DNA from: Sarcocystis neurona
Lineage: Eukaryota > Apicomplexa > Conoidasida > Eucoccidiorida > Sarcocystidae
Reading direction: 5' to 3'
Length of the DNA stretch: 64,000 nucleotides
Assembly: GCA_000727475.1 (NCBI GenBank)
Contig: KL647289.1
Coordinates: 8,174,629 to 8,238,628 of the forward strand
Every line of letters begins with the position of its first letter. The first letter of the stretch is position 1. The notes beneath the pieces were generated by a model. It was not told the origin of the DNA. It ran no database searches and saw only the letters and a list, made by a program, of their open reading frames with translations. Shown here in pieces: positions 50,893 through 60,800 of the stretch. Both the position numbers and the translations under genes were made by a program.

Positions 50893-53761
50893 TATGTAGT
50901 CCACATGTATGTAGGGGGTCGTGCAAGCGAGAAAAATGAAGCAACGACTGCGTCGGCAGAGGCTCATCACGCGTGTAGAGAAGAGGCCGTGGACACGCAG
51001 ACGTCCACAGACGCGGTGTACGTACACTGCAGCACGTAGCAGCTGCACTCTGATGTTCTGGAACAAGCACCAGCAGCCGCAAGACGTCGTGAGTCCTTGC
51101 AGCAGCAGCTGCAGCAGCAGTCGAATCAGCCGCCTCCCCACACAGCAGCCGCAGCAGCAAGCCCGCAGCACCACCAACAGTGAGAACAGCATGAGCAGCA
51201 GCAGCAGCGACAGTGACAGCAGCAGCGGGCTCTGCAAACGCAACTCCACAGCAGCAGCAGCAGCCTCGGGAGAGCAGAGCAGCAGCAAAACTGCCCAGAT
51301 CGCGCCACAGAGCCGCAGCAACAAAAACAGCAGTCCTGGTGCACCGTTGAGGCGCCGTGCCCCGCGCAGCAATCCTCCGGAGTTGCTGTAATATTCTACG
51401 ACCCGTGACCGACCGGTTTCTGTCTCTCCCTCTCTGCTGTCCCACACCTGCTGCCGCTAGTTTCGTCCTTGCGACTGCGACTGCTGCGGCCACTACTGCC
51501 TAGTCTGCTTTTCCAGCTTCTTCCTTTTTCCATTCCTGCTGCTTGCTCCTACTGCTGCACCTTGCTGCTGCTGCAGCCAGCTGCTAGCCAAAATTTTTCC
51601 TGCTGCTGCTGCTGCTGTCGGCACTTCTGAGGCTGCTGTCGCAACTTCTGCTGCCGCCGGTGCCGCCGCTTTGTCTCTTGCTGCCTCTGCTGCCCGCGGC
51701 TGCCCAGCGAGATGTGCTGCTGCTGCTGCTACGCTGAATATAAAGCCGAAGACTTACTGATGCAGCACTTCCACACAGATAGGGATAGCCCGCTCCCTCT
51801 TCCCCACGTTGTTGTTGTTGCTCCTTCGTCTCCCGGGACTGCTGCTGATGCTGCTGGTCCTGCCTTCTCTCCTGGTCCTTCTCCTCACGCTGGTGTTGCT
51901 GCCGGTACTCTCGCTGCTGCAGCTGTTGCGACTTTCTTCCTCGCTGTTGCTGCTGCTTCTTCTATGCAGAATTTTCTTGTCCCTTCCGTCCCTCCCCTTC
52001 GCACCTGCTTCCTCAATCTCTTCTACTTTTCCCCGCTGCTGCTCCTGCTGCGGCGCCCGCCTGCTGCTGGTCACGTGCCACGTCGCCTGTCGAGCCAGAG
52101 CCGCTACAGAGAGGCCGTGGCGTCGCATGTAGCTATCCATAGACCATGAACCTGCAAGCAGGGCAGGAGCAGGAGCGCGAGACAGCCCCTTCCACTTTAA
52201 TAGCAGCAACACCAGCAGCACGGCGGCTGGAGCAGTAGCAGCAGTGCCACTAATAGCAGCAACACCCGCAACACGGCGGCTGAAGCAGCAGCGACAGCGG
52301 AAGACAGCACTTTTCCTATTAACAGCAGCAACACTCGCAGCACGGCAGCTGCAGCAGCACCAAAGTCATCACCATCCGAGTACACTCATCCATGCGGCAG
52401 ACGCTGCTGCACCGCACCGCTCCCCGGCAGCAGCCACAGCACTAACGGCCTCGAGACACATCTGCAGCAGAGACAGCCAAAGTTGCTGGCACTCGCTGTT
52501 GCAGCAAACGCGTTTTGACGCGTGGGACGTGCAGCTAGCGCGGCTCCAGCAGCAGCAGCAGTAGCAGTCGAAGCAGCAACGGCAGGAGGACGACAAGCGA
52601 CGGCAGCAGGACAAGCAGCAACAGCAGCAGGATAAGCAGCAACAGCAGCAGGATAAGCAGCAACAGCAGCAGGATAAGCAGCAACAGCAGCAGGATAAGC
52701 AGCAACAGCAGCAGGGCAAGCAGCAACAGCAGCACCACCACGAGCAGCAGAGACTCGTTCATGTCCAGCAGCAGCCGCGGAGGCAGGCGTTGCAGCAGCC
52801 GGCGCAGCAGGACGTTTTGAAGACCCGCCTCCCCTTTTATATATATATATATATTTATGTGTATGTTCCACATACATGTGCTTCTCGTACAGGCGTCCAA
52901 ATCTCTCTTTCTCTCTATATATATGTATATGGGTACAAGCACGAACTCACCTACATAAATGTTGGTGGTGAGAAGATAACAGATAAGCACACGTTTGACA
53001 CGCTTGCAACATTCATACACATATATACACCGGTGAGGGGCCTCACAAGTATATCTCTCTATATCTATTTACACATATACATATGTATGTATGTATGTGC
53101 GTGTGTGGCAGCGACTAAGTGAATATGTATGGCTGTATACACACAAACAAATACACGTACGTATACATATGTGTGAGACACGTGTGGGTACGTGTTCGTA
53201 AGACAGTTAGAAACGGGTCTTTGTCTTGAGCGTCCGGCGCTGCAGACATGCCTATAAACTTCCTGCGTCCTGCGCATGCAAGCAACAGCGACAGCAGCAA
53301 AAGCAAAGATAGGGTAGTTATGTTGTACCAGTGAAGAAGGAAGCGAAGTCGACAAGCAGCCGTATACGGCGCTGTACCCACATGCCGTAGGCAGCAACGA
53401 TTTTATCGAACGGCGGGGCACGTTGCATGAGCGCCTCTTCTGCCGTCCTGCTGTTGCTGCTGCTTGTTCTGCCGCCCCCATCCCCCTCGCCCCCCACGGC
53501 GCTGCTGCTGCTGTCCCGCAGCCCGTTGCTGCTGCCGCACTTTCTCCTGCCGCCGTCGCTGCTGCTGGGAGTCCTGCTGCTCCCTCTGCCGCCGTTCTCG
53601 CCAGCGGAGCCCCCCCGGCTGCTGCCGCCGCTGCTGCTGCTGCTGCGGATCTGTGTGGCGGCAGTGTCCCCCGAGGCGAGTCGTCGCCAGCGGCGGTGGA
53701 CGACGCTGCCCACGAGTCGCAGCTGCGCGCCGACCTCCGTCGCTGCCAACTCGGGGGGCAT
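36759..53761 (-). CDS. Tyrosine-kinase-like (TKL) Ser/Thr protein kinase, 7 exons
   Basis: Exons: 53329-53761, 51758-52151, 51561-51733, 49392-49853, 41452-46880, 39288-40063 and 36759-36882; 7,791 nt, 2,596 residues. Catalytic motifs in order: Gly loop IGSGASSTVF and VAIK (about residue 1,857); helix C FERELL; HPNLVLLMGA; hinge VVTELCAGGSLFELL; HRDLKSLN (about 2,270) at the end of exon 5; VADFGLSR at the start of exon 6 (about 2,298); GTYYWMAPE (about 2,350); VDVFAFGIV; and, in exon 7, LMQACWQQAPHQRPSF. HRDLKSxN, GTxxWMAPE and the CW...RP block are TKL signatures (Raf/MLK-like). Low-complexity insertions interrupt the domain: about 290 residues before the catalytic loop, a Ser/Gln loop after DFG, and about 130 residues before the last helix. 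The N-terminal 1,800 residues are mostly Gln/Ala/Ser runs, with no second domain recognised. It should phosphorylate Ser/Thr in the cytosol or nucleus; substrates are unknown. The ATG at 53759-53761 follows a CAG, so another 5' exon is possible. Confidence 0.8.
37160..38175. repeat. TA-rich microsatellite field
   Basis: About 1 kb of interspersed TATA, TATC, TACG and CTCTCTATATA runs on both strands, with no unit longer than a few bases. It lies inside kinase intron 6. Confidence 0.8.
38165..39250. repeat. Intronic CAG/CTG tract (CTG on kinase sense strand)
   Basis: Imperfect CAG triplets on the plus strand, with occasional CAA, CGG and GCA changes. All six frames are open for hundreds of codons, which explains the overlapping Ala-, Gln-, Leu- and Cys-rich frames. 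Its position between kinase exons 6 and 7 makes it intronic. Confidence 0.75.
40129..40545. repeat. 27/28-bp tandem array with higher-order structure
   Basis: About 15 units on the pattern CAGCAGCRACAGCARTATACA plus GRAGTCC. Units ending in CGYGGA, AGAAGTCC and AGGAGTCC recur in a fixed order, giving a higher-order period of about 130-160 bp. A 28-bp period shifts frame at every unit, yet no frame contains a stop. That produces several artefactual reading frames on both strands. Confidence 0.85.
40846..41132. repeat. ~65-bp minisatellite
   Basis: Five degenerate copies start near 40846, 40909, 40966, 41039 and 41102. The core is GGGGACCGTCGCGCAT plus CCTTCCGTC, and TA-rich spacers separate the cores. 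Inside kinase intron 5. Confidence 0.8.
46881..49391 (-). other. Kinase intron 4 (2,511 nt) with plus-strand open frames
   Basis: The donor is TCAG/GTAATA and the acceptor ends CTGCTGCAG; the phase 1 join makes KQQDIS-EWAAVLSSYLPHF. The intron is rich in CAG on the plus strand (46.88-48.7 kb). Plus-strand frames at 47341-47790 (SLNEQEREPLSNTTC, then KCTVCKGF) and about 47.85-48.1 kb (Lys/Arg/Ser-rich) look protein-like. A nested plus-strand gene is therefore possible. Confidence 0.6.
47341..48100 (+). CDS. Possible nested plus-strand gene in kinase intron 4
   Basis: Frame 47341-47790 encodes 149 residues with Glu/Gln/Ala-rich sequence, then a basic Cys-containing stretch (RSRREGKCTVCKGFSSRE). 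Another frame continues at about 47.85-48.07 kb with a Lys/Arg/Ser-rich, nuclear-signal-like composition. A strong plus-strand acceptor (pyrimidine tract to TTGCAG) lies near 48250, and further CAG-coded frames follow to about 48.75 kb. Exon joins were not resolved. CAG polarity fits plus-strand exons but equally fits minus-strand intron sequence. Confidence 0.25.
49854..51560 (-). other. Kinase intron 3 (1,707 nt)
   Basis: The donor is CAAG/GTGCAG and the acceptor is a strong pyrimidine tract, TTTTTTTGCTGCAG. The join is phase 1. The intron carries the 50-bp minisatellite, TA runs (50861-50895) and plus-strand CAG repeats (51.05-51.33 kb). An additional short exon inside it cannot be excluded, since minus frames at 50.4 and 51.1-51.5 kb are open. 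Confidence 0.5.
50101..50373. repeat. ~50-bp minisatellite
   Basis: Six degenerate copies start near 50101, 50149, 50211, 50261, 50311 and 50361. The core is GGCTTGCATGTTTTCTC, then AAGTA and CTTTGTATATATA. Located in kinase intron 3. Confidence 0.75.
51734..51757 (-). other. 24-nt kinase intron 2
   Basis: The donor is GTAAGT and the acceptor end is TTTATATTCAG. It is phase 2. Upstream coding reads AIPICVEVLH and downstream reads VAAAAAHLAGQPRAAEAARD. Reading through it would introduce a TAA immediately, so it must be removed if both flanks are coding. Confidence 0.65.
52152..53328 (-). other. Kinase intron 1 (1,177 nt)
   Basis: The donor is ACTG/GTACAA and the acceptor is CCTGCCCTGCTTGCAG. 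The phase 1 join makes FASFFT-G-SWSMDSYM. Contents are plus-strand CAG repeats, the 21-bp array and TA runs. A minus frame near 52.37-52.56 kb (LQMCLEAVSAVAAAGERC) could be an extra exon. Confidence 0.55.
52602..52734. repeat. 21-bp tandem array
   Basis: Six to seven units of CAGCAACAGCAGCAGGATAA plus G, nearly identical, the last unit carrying GGCAAG. On the plus strand the unit could encode DKQQQQQ; on the minus strand it reads as a Leu/Ile, Ala/Tyr or Cys/Ser heptad depending on frame. Intronic in the kinase model. Confidence 0.9.
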
Positions 53762-54554
53762 CTGCGGCGTCAGCACCCAGAGACACACAGACACAGCAGC
53801 AACAGCAGCACAGCACAACACAGCATAGCAAAAGCAGGGGAGGCAGGCCTCGCAGCTGGGAGAGAAGGACCTGCTGCAGCAGAAACCGCAGGACAGCAGT
53901 AACCGGGGTGTCTCACGTAGGCTGCGGCCGCAGGGAGAATCTATTTTGCGCTTTCTCGCCACTTCTCTCTCTGTCTCTCCTCCTGAATACCCGTACAAGG
54001 AGACAACGTCTGGAAGCAGCAAAACTGCTGGCACCGGTAAAGAATGGGCGCCGCGATACGGAGAGGCCCACATATAAATGTGGGTCACAAGAGTAAATTA
54101 ATAGTCACACACATACACACGTATAAATATGTACACGCGATAGATAGGTCGCTGGTCGTCAAGTCCTCTGCAGAAAAGAAGGGTGAAAGACACACGCATG
54201 CACCGACACGGACTTCTTCGAATATCATCGTCCCCAAGCAGCGCGCGGCACACGTAAGACGGGCAACAGGGACTAAATAGTTGAATACAATTATACACGT
54301 ATGCAGTCGGCATAGAAAAGGCCACTAAAGAGAAAAAGAGATAAAAAGGAGAACAGAGAGATAAACGAAGAGAAAAGGAAAAGGGGAGGAAATGAGAGAG
54401 CGGGAAGAGACCAAGAAGCGGCCGAGAGAAACGTCGGAGACGTCGAAGATCGTACAAGTGGAAACTTTCTCAATTCGCCAGACGTACGTAGAGTAGTAGA
54501 TATACTCTCACACACACAAAAACCTATACATATACATATATATATGTGTACGTG

Positions 54555-54705
54555 TATGTGTATACGTCTACATGTGCCGTATACATCCATATATATATAT
54601 ATATATACGTATGTGTATACCTCTACGTGGGCCGTATACATCCATACATATATATATACGTCTGTGTATGTGTATACCTCTACATGTGCCGTATATATCC
54701 ATATG
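54555..54705. repeat. ~57-bp minisatellite
   Basis: Three copies start near 54557, 54612 and 54670, with core GTGTATACCTCTACATG plus TGCCGTATACATCCAT, separated by TA runs. Confidence 0.8.
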
Positions 54706-56159
54706 CATACACGTCATAGATATTCACGTATTTATTTATATATACATATATACATATATATAGGGAGAGGGGTAGATAGACATGGAGGGAGAGAGCGTAT
54801 CGAAGAACATGGGAAGTGGTATGTGGAAGACTGTTTATGGGTATATCATATGGGCAGATATTACTCCCACATATATACATATACACCTGGCCCACACATA
54901 TATATATATATATAGGCCACGGACACCAACATGTGATTCACATATACATACATATATACTATTAAAGGCCATAGACATACACGTATGGTATGCACACACA
55001 CGTGTATCTATACATATGCCATGTACAGACATATATATATTTATATATTCAAATATAAAACTGTGTACATATACATGCCACAGATATCGATAACACATAT
55101 ATATATGCGCGTATATCTATACGTAGGCCACATACATGCATTTCTCTCTGTATCTTTCCCCCTCTCTCTCACACATACAGACACACGGTTTCCCGCTATA
55201 TATACGACGGATATTCATGTAGAAAGGGATGTGTTAGAGTGCTGCGCTTTGTTTAGTATAAGAGAGCCGGGTTAAGAGACTTTTCGAGGGATTTTGTCCA
55301 GAAGTTAATACGAAAAGGCAGGGCTTACTTGTATACAAAGACGGTGGGCGATGAGAAGCAAACAGCAGGCTGCCACAGCGTCTGGTGCTGCTGCTGCAGT
55401 CACTCCTGCGGCTCTCTCCTGTCCCGGGGCAGCACACACGGAGATACAGCACAGCGTCCCACTCTTTCGAATGCATGCAAGAACACCCACACCAATCAAT
55501 AGACATACGTGTATATTTGTCAGCCCGCGCGTCTCTCCGAATAGTGGAGCACACATGTGTACATATGTATGTGGAAAGTGAAGTACCTATATATAGAGAG
55601 AGAGAAATACACATACCCACCCAGACAGATACAGAGTTGTGCTTCTGCATGTGTGTACACACACGTACGTCTGCCCAAGTATGTACGCAAGGAAACTGAG
55701 CCACACACACACACACAAGTATACATATATATAGATGTGTAGACATGTATACGACTGTATAGATACGTATATGTAAGGATGTCTAAGTTCATACCTCCAC
55801 GACACATATACATATGTAGGTATTTCTATGCTCGGACATAAATACTGATGCCCGGGGAAGCAGCGCATGTATATATACATATATATGCATACGTATAAAT
55901 GTATACATGTGTTTACATACGCATGGGGTCGTGGAGGGAGCCCAGCTGCTACAGAACTACGGAGAGAAGTGTGGCAATTACAGGACGCCGTAGAAGAGTG
56001 TGGCGTGGAGGAACTCCTCGCAAACGACTCTCCTGTGCTGCGCAGCCAACCAACTCACCCCAGCGACAGCATTTGTCCTTCACCAGGAGCCGGGCTTACA
56101 TACGTACAACACTCGACGCTCCACGACAGCTAAACACATATACACATCCATATACGTGT

Positions 56160-56730
56160 ACGTTAGACATACGATACAATCCATATATATACATAAGTAT
56201 GCACATTCGCACAGACATATACATATATATACATGTACATACACAGTCCCAATAAATTAGGAGATCTATCTACCTATGGATATACATATATATATGTTAG
56301 ATGTACAGCCCATTTATATATATATGGACAATCACATATGTATATATATGTATTCACACACACAATCCCAGTATGATAGTAGATCTATTTATCTATGTAA
56401 GTATAAATACGTATATTACCCGTTCAATCCATATCTATATAGAGAGGGAGACAATCACACACCAATATATATGTATCCACACAATCCCAGTATCACAGTA
56501 GACGCATATACATATGTTAGGGATATGATACAACGCACATATATATATATATATATATGTATATGCAAAATCACGCACATATATATGTACACAATCCCAA
56601 TATACCAGTAGACGTGTATATATATATATATACTGCACGTACAATCCACACATACACAAATATGTATACGCACAGACACACACACACACATATATACACA
56701 TGTACAATCCCAGCATCATACTGGATGTAC
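56160..56730. repeat. ~115-bp minisatellite
   Basis: Five copies of a core ACACAATCCCAGTAT plus AGTAGATCTAT start near 56242, 56360, 56479, 56589 and 56703. A second conserved block (GTTAG, then ACAATCCATATATATA) lies between successive cores. Confidence 0.8.
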
Positions 56731-57004
56731 TACTTCGCGCAGACCTGCAAGAGAATATATATATGTGAGCAGCCTTTCGGTGCAGGTATGTGCTGCATAT
56801 GTACGCATATGACGCAGACACAATAAATATTCATCCTGGGTACATGCAGCTGCAGGCCACCCCTATCTCTCCCTGTAGCCCTCTGTCTTCTTGCCGTGTA
56901 GAGCGCCTCACGAAAACACCGCAGCCACGGAGCTGCCGTCTGCTGCGTCCTCGTTGAAAGCAGCAGCCACCACACAGGCCCCAAAATACCAATACATATA
57001 TATA

Positions 57005-57375
57005 CGCGGTGGGTATACGTATGCCTTTGTGAGTACGGCGCCATATACGCTATATGCATATAGAGAGAGACAGATACAGATCTGTATATATATGTCTGTG
57101 TGGACGGCCCCCTGTAAGCATATAGATATACATATGAGAGGTGTGTGTACATATGCCTGTGTCAGTAGGGCGCGATATGCGTGTATATATGTATATTTAT
57201 ATAGACATAGATCTGTATATATACCGTGCTGTGTCCCTTGGAAGTGCACACATATTTATGAGAGGTGTATATAGGTATGCCTATGTGAGGAGGGCGCCAC
57301 ATACGTATATATATATCTATATATCTATATCTATCCATATATATATATGTATATAGGTGCCTTTGTGTGTACCGC
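57005..57375. repeat. ~125-bp minisatellite
   Basis: Three full copies and one partial start near 57009, 57140, 57265 and 57350. The core is GAGAGGTGTGTGTACATATG, then CCTGTGTGAGTAGGGCGC. The spacers share GACATAGATCTGTATATATA. Confidence 0.75.
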
Positions 57376-57853
57376 ATCTATGTACGGATACACATATATA
57401 TATATATACACATAATACATACACCTCTACACCTATACATATCCATATATGTACATATATATGTGGATGGCTATTTTAGACGGAAACGGCACCAGATAAT
57501 AGACAAACGTATATACGTCGATACACACCTATCGTTATACGTACATGTAAATCTCACCCCGCTCGATATAAAGGTATATATATGTATATATATATATATA
57601 TGTACGCGTATATACCCTACCATGCTATGCATACACATATAGATACATGTATATATAAGTACTTGCCTCGCTCACCAGCCGACATACATACATACATACA
57701 CATGTGCACTCGTATTTTTAAGACAGGTGAGACGCAGAGATAGAAAATACGGGTGTACACGTGTACACGTCTCTCTCGCTAGGTGTTGCAAGCATGCGTG
57801 TCCTTCAGCAGACCACAGGCGAATAACTACGCTGCTGTTTGGGAGGTGGTTGC

Positions 57854-60800
57854 CTAATACATGGAGGAAACAGAGAGGAAGAAGTCTTTTTGGTCGCCAG
57901 GAGATACCTCGGAAATGCACGCGGACGCACGCGAGGAAAAGAAGCAGCAGCAGCACCAGCAGCAACAGAAAATAGCAGCAGCTCTTCTTACAAGAAGCAG
58001 ATCGGCGAGGTATTTGCAGCGGGCAGCAGTATTCAAAAGCGATGAAGATCTGCCTGTCATCCTGTTCTGCGGAGAAGTGCTGCTGCTGCTGTTCCTCCTC
58101 TTGTGCGTCCCGCTGCTGCTTCTATCGCTGGTGCTACTTCTATCGCCTCTGCACCTCGCGCTCCTGCTGCTGCTGCTACTGCATCTCGGGCTGATGTAGG
58201 AACAGCTGCTGTTGCTGCTGCCCACATCGATATGCGTCGCCTGTCTGCTCCAGCGCCTGCTGCTCCAGGTCCTGCCGAACCTTCCCCTGCAGCTCCTCCT
58301 GCTGCTCCTTCGCCTGCTACCGCTGCCGCTGTTTCTTCGCCTGTTGCTGTGGTTGTTGCCGCTGTCCCTTCCTTCGCTGCTGTTGCTGCTCCTTCGCTTG
58401 CTGCTGCGAGGGCTGTTGCTGCCTGCTGCGGGGGAACTGCTGCTGCTGCTCTGCTGCTGGCTCGTGGCTTTTAGACGGTGTTGGTGCAGCACGCTCTCGA
58501 CCAAACGCTGCAAACCGCGCAGAGTATCGTTGACAGCCTCACGTGCTGCTGTCGCGTCTTCTGTCTCTGAGCAGCAGCTTTCCCCACCGGCTTCTGCTGC
58601 AGCTGCTGAACGAGCTGCTGCTGATGCAGCATCAGCCACGATTCCGCCTCGTAACAACTTGTCTACCTGCTGCTCAATACTTCTCTTCCAGCGCCAGTTG
58701 CTGCCCCCCCATCCCCTGCTGCTGCTGCTGCCTCGCCGAGGACGCCAGGCCCGACTAGGCTTCTCCTGACGCTGCGCTTGCTGTATCCAGTGCTCCTGCT
58801 GTTGCGACCAGTGTTGCTGCTGCTGCCAGTGCTGCTCTTGCCCCTGCTGCCACTGCTGCTGTTGCCAGTCCTGCTGCACCTGCCAGTCCTGTTGCTGCTG
58901 CCAGTCCTGTTGCGGCTGCCAGTCCTGTTGCTGCTGCCAGTCCTGCTGCTGCTGCTGCCAGTCCTGCTGCTGCTGCTGCCAGTCCTGCTGCTGCTGCTGC
59001 CAGGCCTGCTGCTGCTGCGAGTGGTGCTGCGGTTGCTGCTGCCAGTGCTGCTGCTGCTGCCAGCTCTGCTGCTGCTGCTGCCAGTCCTGCTGCTGCTGCC
59101 AGCCCTGCTGCTGCTGCCAGTCCTGCTGCTGCTGCCAGCCCTGCTGCTGCTGCTGCCAGTCCTGCTGCTGCTGCCAGTGCCGGCGCTGCTGCGAGGGGAA
59201 GGAGAGAGATTGCCGGTGCTTTAAACGATAGAGATGCGCGTCGTCCTGCTGCCCTGGCTCTCGCGCCTCCCGCAGCGAGTGCCGATGCTCCTGCTGGGGC
59301 TGCAGGATGCGTTGCTGCTGTTCCTCCTCCTCCTCCCCTTCCTTCTGCTGCTCCTGCCGCTGTGTGCGCAGGCGTCTCGCTCCATGCAGCCGCTGCTGTT
59401 GCGGCAGCGGCTGGGTGGAGTTGTTGTTGTGCGGCAGACGTCTGCGCGTCTCCTCCTCGGAGCAGGAGACGGCGTCGTCGCTGTCTCCTGGCACTTCCCT
59501 TTCAGGTGTACGTACACCAGAAGCACCTGTCAGATTGCCCCCCTGGCTGTCCGCAACAGGTGGAAAGAGCCAGTCACCTGTAGGAGCAGCAGCACGGAAT
59601 GAAGAATGTCGTGGCCCGACGCCAGCAGCAGCCGGCCGCTCGTCAACTGCATCTGCTGCTGCTGTTGTTGCAGCAGCGCTGCTGTCAACGAGCAACAGCG
59701 AGGTCTCAGCAGAAACGGCAGCGGCCTCCTCTGCCCCAGGAGCAGCTGCGCCGACGTCAGCAGCAGGAGGAAGCACAGCGCGCAGAGCTTCTAAATTGAT
59801 GAACGACGCCCTCTGTCTTGTCCCCGCACGCGTTCTCCTTCTCGCTGCTGGTCTCATATTACCTGCTACCGCTGCAGCAGCTGCTGCTGGTCCCTCGTCC
59901 GCCCCTGTTGTAGCCGCTCTCGCGTCCCCTGCTGCGCCAGCTGCTGCTCTGATTTCCGCAGAAGCCGCCGGTTGTGCTTCTGCTGTTGCTGTTGTCTCCG
60001 GCCGCGGCCAGCGTGCCGCACCAACAAAGTCGGCCGCGGCTGCGGCAGGCGCTGGCGGTATGCCTGGTGGCAAGCGGCGCCGGCGACTGGGAGACGGCGA
60101 GACGGGAGCGGCACATGCAGAGCCTCTGTCTCGTCTCGACGGATACGCTGCTGCGAGGACGGGGGTGTGCTGCCACCACATCGTCTGCCGCTGCTGCTCC
60201 GCGTCTTCAATCTCCCTCTGCAGCTGCTTCTCCCCCTCCTCTCCCTCCTCTCCCATAGGCGGCTGCCGCATGCAGCTGCAGCTCCAGCAAGTCATTGTCT
60301 TTGTTGCTGCCGCTGCCGTCGCGACAGAGCGACCCGCTGAAGAAGAAGAAGCAGCAGCAGCAGCAACAGACGCATGACAGCTACTCACGAAACCATCCCA
60401 AGCAGGAGAAGCTGCAGCAGCAGAACACGCCGCCACAACTAAGACGTCAGCAGCAGCAGCGGCGACAGACCCCACTAGATTTCCACCAGCAGCAGGAGCA
60501 GCAGCACAACGACTGCTGTCTCGCAGACTCGCAGCAGCACCTGCAGCAGAAAACGCCCTCCCCTCCTGAGAAACGACTGCGACAGCGGCAGCAGGAACAC
60601 GTCTGTCTTCTTCCTCTTCTTCATTTTCTTCAGCACCAGTACGCACGAAACCGACTCCTGGAGAGACAGCGAGACCATCCCTACTTCTGGCTTCCGCAGC
60701 AGCAGCATTAGTGGTCGCAGCAGCGGAATTAATTCTTGCTGCAGAAACAGCACCGTCCCTATCTGACGCCTGTCCAGCAGCAGAGAAGACACCACCAGAG

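Larger units (their letters stand above)
53762..57853. other. Satellite-rich spacer upstream of the kinase
   Basis: This probably contains the kinase promoter and the 3' flank of the next gene. From 54.5 to 57.7 kb it is dominated by TA-rich sequence with three different minisatellites. A minus frame continues from the kinase ATG to 54088 with a hydrophobic stretch (AVLCCAAVAAVSVCLWV), so an upstream coding exon is conceivable. Confidence 0.5.

Noticed and set aside
51126..51447. A Leu-rich multi-pass membrane protein on the minus strand
   Set aside because: The hydrophobic runs come from CTG triplets read as Leu inside a presumptive intron.
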